The notes: a model not told the origin generated them from the letters alone. A stretch of 64,000 nt of DNA from Pogostemon cablin (GCA_023678885.1 CM042985.1:21678465-21742464), one strand, 5' to 3'; positions 32,390 to 44,423 are shown, counted from the stretch's first letter. Numbers and translations are program-made.

Positions 32390-33670
32390 AAAGTCCTTTT
32401 TTTACTCATGTAATATGTCAAAATCAACTAAATGTCCAATGGAAAAAAAAAGAGAGAAAAAAAAAGTGATACTTACTCTGCACATTCACTCAGATTTGCG
32501 GAGTTTTGGCTCTCCACGATCTTCAGAATTAGTGATTTGTTTTCATCCAAATACTGCAGAGTTCAGATATTACATCAAGATTTAGACTAAGACTAAACAT
32601 ACTAATATCCAGTGACAACCACAGTTATAAACGAAGTCAAGATTTAACGAGAAAAGAAAATTAAGAACTCAAAGGTGGGGAGATGATGAAACCGTAATTT
32701 GTATTGAGATTGAAATCAAGAACCCCAAAAAAAGCAAGCAAAACCTTTTGCATAAATCAATATTGGAATAAATCATCAAGAAACTAGAAATAGAAGCAAT
32801 ATATATATGTTATCAATCGAAGCAGGGATTCAGGCAGATGACAGAATTGAAAAATATAGAGCAAGAGATAAATGGTAAAGGGGTTGGGGGAGATGGGGAG
32901 GGAAGAAGTAGAGAAGAGAGAAAACATGTTGAATGTGATCAGTTGTGATGTTGCCAGGATAGTAGGCTGCCATCGGTTGCATCTGCATAGTGCTGCTGCA
33001 TGACTCCCTCTTTTATATCCAATCATCCTCACAAACACACACTACATACACATAAACTTACTTGGTGAAATTACAAAATATTCTCTGCTAGATTGATATA
33101 TGATTAAATGCAATGGTAGAAAAGGAATTATTATCATAATTGGTATGATTTAAGTTTAACTAGAAGACAAATTTTAATTAATTTTCAATCTCATTTAATA
33201 TATTTCCTTAATTATACAAATAAAAGTAAATTACGAAATTAAAACTAATATAAAATTTATATTATCTAAATAAAAATCTATATAATTAAAAAGGGGAAAA
33301 TATCACATTTGATCCCATAAGAATTCCTTCAGTTCAATGAGTGTGGCGCCCGGGCACACGGAAACACATTTCGTTCGCCTTTATAAATTTAGTATTATTA
33401 TAAACTACAAGATTTATATTATTTTTTGCCTTTCAAAATTGACATAGTCCATTTTGGTCTTCTTAATTGTTCGGAATATTTTGTCAACTATTAAACAATT
33501 TTGATGAAAAATTTCTATGAGACTAAATCTGCAAATTTTGAGACCTTTTTGGCATTGAGCAATTCTTACGGGGCTAAATTTGAAATTATCCCAATTAAAA
33601 AGTTATTAAATCATATATCATATACTATAAAAATAAAAATAAAAATAAAAATAATATTTAATACTATATA
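32390..33670 (-). repeat. Inverted duplication, left arm (GIF segment)
   Basis: The reverse complement of this stretch aligns with 38,725-40,060: the upstream region with TAAAAATAAAAATAAAAATA and TATCATATATGATTTAATAA-like text, the transcript start region GATATAAAAGAG, exon 1 and exon 2 of GIF, and the intron text 'tctagtttcttgatgattta'. The arms are diverged, so the duplication is not recent. Confidence 0.78.
33293..33592. mobile_element. Foldback Mutator-like MITE with 9-bp target duplication and visible empty site
   Basis: 300 bp. The left end GGGGAAAATATCACATTTGA … CATAAGAATT is mirrored by the right end (TAAGAATT-type arm … AAATTATCCC). AATTAAAAA is duplicated exactly at 33,284-33,292 and 33,593-33,601. 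The other arm of the inverted duplication has the uninterrupted site with a single copy (TTTTTAATT at 38,773-38,781 on the + strand), so this is a confirmed insertion made after the duplication. Confidence 0.88.
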
Positions 33671-33889
33671 TAAAAATTTAAATTTAAGTTGTATTCAAAT
33701 TTATTTTTATTGAAATAATAAATACTATTAAAGTATAATATGATTTTTTTACTTAAATTTTCAATAATATGATATTTTATTTCTTATTAGAATTTATAAC
33801 CAATTTCTTTAAAATTACATGTTAAATTAGAAAAATATTAATTAATTTTAATTTTTATTATTAAATAAATAGAAATCAATGTGACATAA

Positions 33890-34022
<133 letters not shown>

Positions 34023-34433
34023 CAAATTGATTCGTGGATGTGACTACACAATATATGAAAATGTTACTACAAATTCATTACGAATGTATATATCATATAT
34101 GTTCAATTTAAACCCCAACGAAATTTGTGGGGCTTGAAACTTGATAATTACTCCCACCCTCGCACGAATGTTTGCACCCTTCCTACATAACGAAAATTAA
34201 GAAATAATTTTTAAAGGTATTGTGATATTATTTTTAATAAATAAGTAATAAAGTAAGTTAGATACGTTAAGTATGAGTATTTTTTTAAATAAAGTGTATG
34301 AAAAAAGTAATTGTGTTTGACTGTTTACTTTTAAAGAAAGGTGCAAATTTTTGTGGACAAATCAAAATAAAAAGTGTATCATCTAAAATTGGACTAAAGG
34401 ACTATATAATTAAAAAAAAAAAAGAAATACACA

Positions 34434-35291
34434 TGTGACAACAAATATTGTATTTATAATAAAATAAACACAAAAGAATTACAATAATATTCCAGATGGA
34501 TTAAACTTGAAAATTTAGGAATAATCTCTATCAATCCTCTGATTCTTCTCTCGAACCAATTTGGCTTGACTTAACTTTGACTTTACTTGTGTGTTGACCG
34601 CGTTGATTGTGTGTGTTGAGTCGGATCTTCAGTTGAAACTTGTATGAACTCGGATTTGGGACCTTATAACGTTAATCCAGAAGTGTCGAGCCTTTGTTTG
34701 GATTAAACGTACTTGATCCAAAGAACACTCGATCTGGGGGGCTTAGCACCTTAATCCCGGGTCGTATGATGTTCTTGGCGCGAAGAACACCGAAGAACTC
34801 AGTATATGAAGAACGCTTGATTTAGGGGGCTCCGCACCTTAATCCCGAATCGTTTATCGTTCTTGACTTGAAGATACTTGAAGATCTCAAGGGAGCACTA
34901 CTCGTATTCTTGATCTCTTCAGAGCGTTTATATCTTCAAGTATTTTAGTGTGTGTAATGAATGAAGGATGACTCCTTATATAGGTGAAGGCAGAGGATGC
35001 CCCATAAATAACTCGCAATCTGATTGGTCCAGGGCTGATTTGACCTGATTTTGTGGGCTTGGGCCTTTCACTTTCTTAGGCCTCAAGTCAGGTTTATTTG
35101 TCTTGAACTTGCCTTATTTAATTTAAACCCCATTTAATTTATTGAGTTTTAAATTAATTATCAATTATTTATTAATCTATTTTAAGAATTTATTTATTTA
35201 ATTCCTTAATAAATAAATAATTAATTGATAATTATTGCATTAATTTGCCACATATTTTCCTTTAATAGGCAATAAAATTCAAGTGCTTACA
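34434..35291 (-). repeat. 3' LTR of the LARD element
   Basis: 858 bp, nearly identical to 37,641-38,499. On the - strand it follows GCGAGGGGGCATTTG and begins TGTAAGCACTTG. A TATA-like TATATAAGGAG (- strand) lies at about 34,976-34,983. Confidence 0.93.
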
Positions 35292-35306
35292 AATGCCCCC
35301 TCGCAT
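35292..35306 (-). other. Polypurine tract of the LARD element
   Basis: On the - strand GCGAGGGGGCATTTG abuts the 3' LTR; the + strand relative has the same tract at 15,549-15,562. Confidence 0.75.
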
Positions 35307-35529
35307 TTTGTTCACGGACGCCTTTGTGTTGAAGTGAACAAATTGCGATAATCAATTCTTGATCAACATGATTGAATTTTATTTCTTGCTTCACCAACTT
35401 GATATGAATAGCCTGAATTATGACTGAACTTTGTGAAGTGCTAAGCTGCCTACGTACCTCTTTGAAGAGGATCAAGTCATAACGTAGTTCAAAGAGACAT
35501 GATTTGATTTGAATGGGGGCCGTACACAT

Positions 35530-36225
35530 TTTATACTCATGCGGGCCAGGAGTAACATGCAGTTTAAGCTCGTGCGTCGAGGAGCGTTGGACTTGAATTT
35601 ATTGACAGTTTATACTCGTGTCAATGAGTTTTGAATTTGAACTTGTAGACAGTTTATACTCGTATCAAGGAGGCTTGTGTGGATATTTTTCACTCGTGTC
35701 GAGGAGTATTGTGTTAACAGTTTTCGCTCGTGCCGAGGAGCTATATGTGTAGAGAGTTTATTCTCTTCCCAATGAGATTTTATTTGATGTGTAGATAGTT
35801 TGTACTCATATCAAGGAGTATAGTGTGAATAGTTTTTGCTCGTATCGAGGAGCCTTGAATTTGATTTTTGTTAGATAGTTTAGGCTCGTATCAAGGAGCA
35901 TGACTTGAGGCTTTTTAGATAGTTTAAGCTCATATCAAGGAGCGTAACTTGAGGATTTTAGATAGTTTAAACTCATATCAAGGAGTATTGTGTAGACATT
36001 TTTAGCTCGTGTCGAGGAGCGTAACATGTAGATAGTTTTAGCTCATATCAAGGAGCGTTGTGTGGATAGTTTTAGCTCATATCAAGGAGCGTAATATGTA
36101 GAGAGTTTTGTCTCTTCTCAAGGAGATTTAATTTGAGTTAGACAGTTTAAGCTCGTATTAAGGAGCATAATGCAGACAGTTTTAGCTCGTGTCAAGGAGT
36201 TTTGTCTTGATTTATCAATAGTTTA
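35530..36225 (-). repeat. Minisatellite between gag and 3' LTR of the LARD element
   Basis: About 18-20 units of 30-45 bp such as GATAGTTTTAGCTCATATCA followed by AGGAGCGTAATATG, with variants TATACTCGTGTCAATGAG and TTTCGCTCGTGCCGAGGAG. It begins right after the gag stop. It is the same array as 5690-6485, seen there in the opposite orientation. Confidence 0.88.
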
Positions 36226-37569
36226 ATGCCCCCAATCTTGGGATGCACTATTTTCTCTTGCTTCAACTTCATTTCTATTAATCTTTATAGAAACTGCAGC
36301 CTTTGCTTGTGATTCCCCTTCCAAGGGCTCATCGAAGGACATGCATTCAAACTCGTAAGAATCTTGAATAGAGGGCCATTCGATGTCATTTGATGTCAGG
36401 CTTAACTCCATGTCGTGAGCTCTTGAAGCCAACTCTTCAAAAGTTTTAGGCCGAATTCCTTGGAGTATGTAGCTAAGATTCCATTGCATCCCTTGAATGC
36501 ACATTTCTATAGCTGAAGTTTTTGATAGCTTTTCTTTGCAATTGAGGCTTAGACTCCTCCATCTATTGATGTAGTCGATGATATATTCTTCATCCATTTG
36601 ACGAGTATTTGTTAGCTCCATCATGCTAATAATTCTTCGTGTGCTATAGAAGCGGTTGAGGAATACTTTTTCCATTTGCCCCCAACTATCAATGGAGTTG
36701 GCTTCCAAGTCGATGTACCAATCAAAGGCATTTTCTCTTAAAAATCGAACAAATTGTCTCACCATGTGATCTCCGTTGGTCCCAGCATCATTGCATGTCT
36801 CGACGAAGTGCGCCACATGTTGTCTTAGATTGCCTTTGCCATCAAATTATTGAAACTTGGGAGGTTGGTAGTCAGTTGGTATCCTCAAGTTGTCAATCCT
36901 CTTTGTATATGGTTTGGCGTATGTTGAAGAAGATTTTGAGTTTCCTTCAAACTTGTCTTTTATCGTCTCTAAAACGATGTTCTTTAATTGGTTGATAGGA
37001 AGCATTCCGTCAGTTGAAACTTGTATCGTATCCTCAGCTGGCTTTTTTTCAGATAGATGATTCTTCGTTGAGTCTTCCTCCCCATGTTCATCCTCAACTT
37101 GTTTCTCATTTGTACAATTTGTCTCCACATTCTCCATTTTCTTCATAAGTACAGAGATTTTTACGTATTGAGCTTCCATATGTTTCGTGAGTCCTTCAAT
37201 GGCTCTCATCATACTTGCTAGTTGTTCCTCAATGGTCATAGCATTTGTTGTCATCACTGCAGCTGCAGCTGAGGTAGATGGTGAGCTTGGTATTGAGTGA
37301 GGAGTTGAGTAGGTAGAATCATCTTCACTATTTTTGTCTCCATGCAATGGCTTGTTAAGAGCAATCCCCACCATATGGTTTGCCTCTACGAAGCTTTCAG
37401 GACTTCTTGAAACGACTCCAACCTTTTCAGTTTGCAACTCTGGAGGCTTTGATGCAGCAGGCCTTCGTATTGCAATCTTGAGTGGAGTTATCTTTTGAAT
37501 CTCTTCAGTTTGCAGCTCTGAATGCTTCAAGGTAGAAGGTCTTCTTATTGCAATCCTGAGAGGAGTCAT
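36223..37569 (-). pseudogene. LARD gag, one nonsense codon
   Basis: The start was chosen at 37,569 (MTPLRIAIRRP), the first ATG downstream of the primer site; the open frame reaches back into the LTR. The N-terminus holds a near-duplicate of about 25 residues ('TPLRIAIRRP', then 'TPLKIAIRRP', each followed by 'ELQTE'). Next is a Glu/Lys-rich spacer with a coiled-coil-like stretch ('QLASMMRAIEGLTKHMEAQ'). The retrotransposon gag domain is about 36,770-36,350 ('FLRENAFDWYIDLE', 'FLNRFYSTRRIISMMEL', 'YINRWRSLSLNCKEKLS', 'YILQGIRPKTFEELASRAHD'). TAA at 36,847-36,849 lies where the frame continues 'FDGKGNLRQHVAHFVET', so a single CAA-to-TAA change divides the gene. Gag forms the particle; here it may be the only product the element ever encoded. 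Confidence 0.88.
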
Positions 37570-37617
37570 GCTTTGTATCTTCAAACTTGTAGAGAGAAGA
37601 GATGAGAGGTAGAGACT

Positions 37618-37640
37618 GTCCCACTGGGCGTGCCAAACTT
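37618..37640 (-). other. Primer-binding site region of the LARD element
   Basis: On the - strand the 5' LTR end (TTGTTGTCACA) is followed by AAGTTTGGCACGCCCAGTGG. The TTTGGCACGCCC motif stands where the tRNA primer pairs; I do not assign the tRNA. Confidence 0.55.
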
Positions 37641-38499
37641 TGTGACAACAAATATTGTATTTATAATAAAATAAACACAAAAGAATTACAATAATAATCC
37701 AGATGGATTAAACTTAAAAATTTAGGAATAATCTCTATCAATCCTCTGATTCTTCTCTCGAACCAATTTGGCTTGACTTAACTTTGACTTTACTTGTGTG
37801 TTAACCGCGTTGACTGTGTGTGTTGAGTCGGATCTTCAGTTGAAACTTGTCTGAACTCGGATTTGGGACCTTATAACGTTAATCCAGAAGTGTCGAGCCT
37901 TTGTTTGGATTAAACGTACTTGATCCGAAGAACACTCGATCTGGGGGGCTTAGCACCTTAATCCCGGGTCGTATGCTGTTCTTGGCGCGAAGAACACCGA
38001 AGAACTCAGTATATGAAGAACGCTTGATTTAGGGGGCTCCGCACCTTAATCCCGAATCGTTTATTGTTCTTGACTTGAAGATACTTGAAGATCTCAAGGG
38101 AGCACTACTCGTATTCTTGATCTCTTTAGAGCGTTTATGTCTTCAAGTATTTTAGTGTGTGTAATGAATGAAGGATGACTCCTTATATAGGTAAAGGCAG
38201 AGGATGCCCCATAAATAACTCGCAATCTGATTGGTCCAGGGCTGATTTGACCTGATTTTGTGGGCTTGGGCCTTTCACTTTCTTAGGCCTCAAGTCAGGT
38301 TTATTTGTCTTGAACTTGTCTTATTTAATTTAAACCCCATTTAATTTATTGAGTTTTAAATTAATTATCAATTATTTATTAATCTATTTTAAGAATTTAT
38401 TTATTTAAATTCCTTAATAAATAAATAATTAATTGATAATTATTGCATTAATTTGCCACATATTTTCCTTTAATGGGCAATAAAATTCAAGTGCTTACA
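37641..38499 (-). repeat. 5' LTR of the LARD element
   Basis: 859 bp, differing from 34,434-35,291 at about a dozen scattered bases plus one extra A near 38,408. Confidence 0.93.
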
Positions 38500-38724
38500 A
38501 CACCTACTCCATGTTTCATTAATCATCATTTTTTATATTAATCACTCGCATGTAGAGTTTAATTAATCGACTATTTTCAGAACTGTGGCATCCCTAATTC
38601 ATTAAAATATTTCTTACAAAGCCCATCATTGGATCCTACCCAAATTAGTCCATGACCAACATAAGCTCTTTTCCACTTGTTTTCTTCAAGAATTTCTTAC
38701 TATGAGTTAGTGTTTATTAGTATA

Positions 38725-40060
38725 TAATATTAAATATAATTTTATTTTTATTTTTATATATGATTTAATAACTTTTTAATTATATAGAATTTTTATTTAG
38801 ATTTTAAATAAATTTTAATTTCATAATTTTTTTATTTATATAATTATGAAAATATATGAAATTTTCAATAAATTTTAATGAATTTAATTTTTTATAATTA
38901 TAATTTAAATTTAACTTTATAAAAATAAATGAGATTGAAAATTAATTAAAACACGCCATTTATTATTAGAGTTAAACTTAAACTTTACTGATTGATAATA
39001 ATTATTTTTAATCATAATAATTGTGATTGAAAATTAATTAAACATGCCTTTTATTATTAGAGTCATATTTTGTAATTCCATATATAACATAGCAAGAATG
39101 TTTCTTGACTTGTATAAGGTACGAATGTACAGTAATACATAGATGAGAGATAGCTAACAAATTCCTAAAATCTCTCAATCAAGAATCAATCAAAGATTAC
39201 AAAAATATACTATCCATTGATATATTTTACCCTAATAATTCATTTGTGTAGTGTGTGTGTTTGTGGGGATAATGGGATATAAAAGAGAGAGGCATACAGC
39301 AGCCTTATGCAGATGCAGCTCATGATTTATTATCTACTTTCTAGTTTCTTGATGATTTATTCCAAGATTTGATTTATTCAAAAGGTTTTGCTTGCTTTTG
39401 ATGCCATCTTTTGGTTTTGGGGCTGCAAAGTGACCAGTTTGTTTCTGGTTTTTTTTTTCTTTTTTAACCTTTCTCTTTGACATGGATGCTTCTTGGACAA
39501 ACTTGTTAAAAGGTCCTTTTTATGTGAGATTTCATTTTTTAGATGCCTGTATCTTTCTTGATTTGCCAGTTTGTTAAGGATTCCATCCTTTTTTGTTATT
39601 GTTATTGTTCAAATTTCAAATCTTGGTGGGGTTGGCTTTTCTCTTCTGACCACATCCAGAATACTGTATTATAGTTTTATTACGGGTGTGAGATTCTTAA
39701 TCAAAAAAAATTCAACCCATTAATAAAGAAAGAAATTATGTTTTATTTCAATCTCAATACAAATTAGGGTTTCATCATCTCCCCCTCCTTGAGTTCTTGA
39801 TTTTCTTTTCTTGTTAAATCTTGATTTCATTTTCAGACTAGATTTTTGTTTTGATTCTAGTTAGGGGTTATAACTGTGTCTATTAGTATGTTTAATCTAG
39901 TCTAAATCTTGATGTAATATCTGAACTTTGCAGTATTTGGATGAAAACAAATCACTCATTCTGAAGATTTCGGAGAGCCAAAACACGGAAAACTGAGTGA
40001 ATGTGCAGAGTAAATATTTCAATTTTTTTTTCCATTTATTTCTTGGAGATTTAGTTGATT
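38725..40060 (+). repeat. Inverted duplication, right arm (GIF segment)
   Basis: The counterpart of 33,670-32,390 in opposite orientation. It carries the empty site of the 33,293 MITE at 38,773-38,781 and has its own near-tandem repeat of GATTGAAAATTAATTAAA with TTATTATTAGAGT at about 38,934 and 39,022. Confidence 0.78.
39285..40012 (+). pseudogene. GIF: Second GIF (SSXT family) copy, degenerate
   Basis: 'cagcagccttatgcagatgcagctcatg' replaces exon 1: the ATG region survives in outline (ATACAGCAG instead of ATGCAGCAG), but the conserved 'AAYYPGNITTDHIQ' codons are gone. The exon 2 counterpart (about 39,934-40,010) encodes 'YLDENKSLILKISESQN' and then loses frame by a one-base deletion (AAACTGAG against AAATCTGAG), reaching TGA; its donor GTAAAT is weak. 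No exon 3 or 4 is visible. It is the + strand partner of the gene at 30,088-32,988. Confidence 0.78.
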
Positions 40061-41521
40061 TTGACATATTGTGAGGATTCAAACACATGTTTTCAGTAGA
40101 TAAATAACAGAGCATAAATCATTTAATGTTCTTTTTTGGTTCGTGAAGAACACAAGGTGTTTAGCATTAATGTCACTCATCAACGACCGCATTAATACTT
40201 AATTTAGATTTTAATTATTTATGGTCTTTTTATTGAGTTTGACTTAGATTTGAAATAAGTCGAATAGAATATTTGTCCTTTTGTTAGAGAATCTGGTAAG
40301 TTGATGATTTATTAGTATTTAACTAGCATTTTGACCCGTGTGTTGCACGAGATTGCGTTTAACATTTTTTTTAATATTTGATATTTATTATTTAAAGTCA
40401 AATAAAATTATAGGATTAATTTATCAAGTTGTATAGCTATAAAAATTTATAGATTAAATAAATTTGAAGATTGCATATTATAAATTAAATTTTATTTTAT
40501 TTGAATATTTGTTTATTTTACCCTTAAGATGTTGAGTTTTGGAACGAAGCTATTCATATGTGTTGATCTCCTTATATTCATCGAATTTTTTTTTATATCA
40601 ATTTGATAAAATTATGTATTTCATGTATGTATTTATGTGTTACATATTTATAAATGTTAAATACTGTGACAGAAGTTATAAAATTATAAACTTAAACTTT
40701 AATTTAATGAAATAATATATTAACAAATAATATTTATCTTTTGAACTTCTTTGTTGAAATCTTAAAAGAATAAGAAATTTAATCCCTTACATACATTTAA
40801 TGCCATACCACATAGACAAATATACATTTAATGTCTTACCACATAGACAAATGATGAGCTGAGTTTATTTGCAAACCTATATTTTAGATCATATTGTATA
40901 ATGTTTATCTTGCAGAGAGCTTTAAGGCCATCTGCAGAATCATTAAGAATTAAAAATAAAATAAAAAATAGTAATTTATGAATCATTAAACTTAGCATAT
41001 GATAAACATACTCTGAACTAATCATACAGAAAAATCATAATTCAAAGATTGTTAATATGTCAGTGCATTATTGTATAAGCAAAATTAATTGATTCTATAA
41101 ATTTTCTCTTGTTAACATGCTTTCCCTAAACCTCAATACATCTCCTGGAGAAAAATGATAAGAATGCATAGTGATATGATTTCAAAAACAGTTTTGAGCA
41201 TACTAAATAGTTCATAGATTTCGAATGTATATGTAAACTAGATCATAAATTTTTAATTAGAAGAGTTGTGATTATTGTTCATAATCATATTATTAACTTC
41301 TCTTTAGAAGTGAACATGGTCTGGCTGAAAAAGAAATTCCACGGAGGTCCATCACTACTCATGACTCAACGAAATAACACAAATTACGTTGAACCTATGG
41401 ACTATAACTCGTGCATGTAATAAGACTTTTATGTATAAGATTTTCCACTACTCATGAATAAAATTTTCTTAAAAGATAATCAAACTTATGCATGTAAGAC
41501 CAACAAATGCAGTTGTATATA
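40061..41521. other. AT-rich intergenic stretch
   Basis: No gene recognised. 'GACCCGTGTGTTGCACGAGA' at about 40,334 resembles a motif common near the ends of some plant transposons, but I see no matching second end. Confidence 0.4.
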
Positions 41522-43541
41522 TGTGACACCCGAGTTTCTCACTATTCATGTGCCAATATAATTTAATTTGTATTATGTACATTTTATAATTATGTGATAA
41601 TTATTTGACAACTATATGATAATAATGTGACAATTGTTTCTATATTTTATTTATCTTTACATTTTATTTTGATACATCCGTGATAAAATGATGACAATAT
41701 ATGAATATGTGTGCATAAATATTTATGTGCAATTATTTGGATGTATAATTAAGTTATTTTATGTGTATAAATACATTATTTCTTAATTATTAAGTATCAT
41801 AGTGTTCTCGCAATAATAATAGTGTTAAGAAAATATACACGTATGTGTACTAATTTGTAAATGTATTATATCTCTGTCATTAAGTATTACACGTATATTC
41901 CTAATGAATAATAATAATAATTATTATTATAGTTGTAATTATAATTATAATAATAAAATAGTAATAGGTGATAAAAAGGGGGTAAACACATTGATTGCTA
42001 ATCCAAATGGGTAAATTAGCGTGAATAGTAATATTAATATAATAATAATAATAATATTAATATATATACTTTTGACTATGAATAGTAAGTATTAAATGTG
42101 GGGGGTTGGGATAGTCACCAACGACTTCCACTCACCACTATATATATATGGGTGTGTTAATCCTCTTTAAGGGTAATTAAAAGAAGAAGCTGCGAGCAGC
42201 AACTAAAAAAAAGAGAGGAGAGAGAAGAAAAAAAAGAGGAGAGGGCTGTGCCGGAATGGGAAGGAGGAATTAATTATGGTTCTTCACGGGTCTATAATGT
42301 CACTATTGTCGGAGTCCAGGTAAGTAGAAGTCCAGCTACAATGCATAAACATGTAGTGTGTGAATTATTTGTGACTAATATGTGATAATTATGTCATGAA
42401 TTATTTATAATTAGTTTAATTACGTTATAAATTAGTTGGGGTTAATTGGTGATACCAGTTGTCGATTTATATGATTTGAAATAATATCATTGTCATATAT
42501 AGATCTATGTGATTGGAAACTATTGAAAATATATCTTTATGATTTGAGAAGATATTGATTATGAGGATCTGTGTGATTCGAGATGATGTTGTTACTCTAA
42601 AAAGGGATCCGTGTGATCTAAGGTGAAGTGGTAATTTTATAAATGGATCTATGTGATTGGGGTATAGTTGTTTCAGAAGTGGATTTGTGTGAATTAAAGT
42701 TAAGTTGTTGCTTTATTGTGATTAAATGTTGATATTGATGTCATAAATGATTTATGATGCATATTTAATTGTCCTAGTTGCATACCATGCATAATCATGA
42801 AAAATATTTTTCCCAAAATTAATAAGATACTAATAGTGTGTGCGGCCACTATATATGCATCTCTATCAGGGTTCGGAAAAATCATTCCCTACACTTTATT
42901 TTGGGCTCGGAAAAATCTTTCTCGGCACTATATTCGGGGTTCGAAAAAATTGTTCCCAAACACTCTGCCAGGGTTCGAAAAAATCGTTCCCAAACACTCT
43001 GCCAGGGTTCGAAAAAATCATTCTCGGTACCATTTTCGGGATTTGGAAAAATCGTCCCCAATATGCTCATTTGTGGTGCATATCATAAGTGTGTCGTGGG
43101 GATCCCGCAAAGTGATTTATTTTCAAAATAAAAGAGATCAATTAGAAAGACTAGGAAATAGACGATAGAAAACTAAATGCATTTTCATGCATGATTTCTA
43201 CTTACTGAGATTTTTATCTCACTAGTTTATGCATTGTAGGTGAGCCTGTTGATGATTGAATATGTGGTGTGTTGTGCAAGCTGTGGAGCTTCTTCAGGGT
43301 TTTGAGCAGATGTATATAGATGACGACCTGTTGGGCTAGACCGTGGGTTTATTTTGTTTCCCCTGATGTTTTGGTTATGTAATATAATAAGTATTGTCAC
43401 GAGTTTATCTGGATTGATGTGGTGTCAGAAACTAGTTGCGTATGTTGGACTGGTTGAACTGGTGTAATGGTGTTGGTTATAATGATGATATTTATATTAA
43501 TTAGTATTTGATTTATAAGTTTTGTAAAGTGGGTCGTGTCA
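41522..43541 (+). repeat. Solo LTR of a Tekay/Del-type chromovirus
   Basis: 2020 bp, TGTGACACCC...GGGTCGTGTCA, homologous to the chromovirus LTR 3745-5591. It is flanked by the identical ATATA at 41,517-41,521 and 43,542-43,546. A perfect 5-bp duplication around one LTR with no internal region marks a solo LTR formed by recombination between two LTRs. The array of GGGTTCGAAAAAATC units is at 42,868-43,060. Confidence 0.92.
42868..43060 (+). repeat. Tandem GGTTCGAAAAAATC units in the solo LTR
   Basis: At least five units of 35-45 bp. Two consecutive ones (CGTTCCCAAACACTCTGCCA followed by GGGTTCGAAAAAATC) are almost identical, showing recent unit duplication. Confidence 0.75.
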
Positions 43542-44423
43542 ATATATGAATTAGATTTTTTATTTTACGCAATCACAAAGATACCTACATTTAATAATCA
43601 CGAAGGTAAGATGGAAAAAGCAAAAAAAAAAGGTATTAGACATGTAGCCAAAGGCATTGCCTCAAAAGTAAATGATACTCCGACATCCAGGAAAGTTAAA
43701 ACATAATAAACAAAAGCTAACAATCTTCTTCGTTAAACAAAGTTTATGAGTGTTTCATCTTACACTAATCACTTCATTAAAGTAACAAAAAGTTTTTTGC
43801 CGTATATGTAGATTAAATATGCAGATTAAAAGGCAAAACATCATTATTGGTTATCAATCGGGATAAAGTAATTGGAGACCGAATAAAAGAGAGAAGTGAA
43901 AATGAAAAAGGAGCATGCTTGTCATTTCTTTTCTTTTATGTTAAAGGGTTTTAACTTTTAAGTGTCCACTACAATAGTGTATTGAAGAGTATAGAATTTT
44001 TATACCTTGTGAAATCATACAATTTCTTATTTTCTAATTCTTCAATGATCCATCCCGTTCTTATGGTTGATTCAACCTTTAAATTCATTTAGATAAATTC
44101 ATGATTCAATCCACAAATCATGCACAATTAATAGATACATAAGTAACTCAACAACACAAATCAACAATGAACATGAAATGCAGTGAACTCACCATTCTTC
44201 AATGTTTTATCTATTGAATCAATTTTTATGAAAGTATTTATTGACTTATTCATACTTGCACACAAATCTCAAATTTGCATTTAAAAAATAAAAACAAAAT
44301 ATCTGGGATAACAACTTAAAATCTTTTACTAAAAGTTTTAAAGGAATGCACAATAAGATAGAGCAAATTCAATGAAAAAGAAAAATTGCATTCATTACCC
44401 AACACAACTTAATGATTCATAAG

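Larger units (their letters stand above)
30088..32988 (-). pseudogene. GIF: GRF-interacting factor (SSXT family) gene, split by a retroelement
   Basis: Exon 1 (32,988-32,926) encodes 'MQMQPMAAYYPGNITTDHIQ', the GIF/AN3 N-terminus. Exon 2 (32,553-32,477) gives 'YLDENKSLILKIVESQN' with acceptor TGCAG and donor GTAAGT. Exon 3 begins at 32,265 ('YQARFQRNLIF'). The last exon gives 'MTPARSSMFYGPSLQQQALQ' and a Gly-rich tail. After codons for 'GSGEG' the tail is cut by a 1.8 kb LTR element; it resumes at 30,129 with 'RGGGDGG' and stops at 30,088. GIF proteins are co-activators binding GRF factors in leaf and floral growth. An upstream ATG (33,001) is out of frame, and the stretch after 'NLIF' is degenerate with frame loss. 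With the insertion, I call it a pseudogene. Confidence 0.82.
34434..38499 (-). mobile_element. Gag-only LARD-type Ty3 element, complete
   Basis: LTRs 34,434-35,291 and 37,641-38,499 are near-identical and read TGTAAGCAC...TTGTTGTCACA on the - strand. The flanks are ACACA (34,429-34,433) and ACACC (38,500-38,504), a 5-bp target duplication with one mismatch. Reading on the - strand: 5' LTR, primer site, gag with one stop, a 700-bp minisatellite, polypurine tract, 3' LTR. No protease, RT or integrase is present, so it is non-autonomous. It lies between the arms of the GIF inverted duplication. A + strand relative occupies 5592-16,999. Confidence 0.92.

Noticed and set aside
35530..36225. Possible CRISPR-like array (regular short repeats)
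   Set aside because: Repeats are imperfect, spacers are themselves repeat-derived, there are no cas genes, and the host is a plant; the array is a retroelement minisatellite.
36795..36995. 66-codon + strand frame
   Set aside because: Shadow of the LARD gag on the - strand.
40330..40360. Helitron or other transposon end (CCCGTGTGTTGCACGAGA)
   Set aside because: The motif is suggestive but I could not find a partner end, target site or any element interior.
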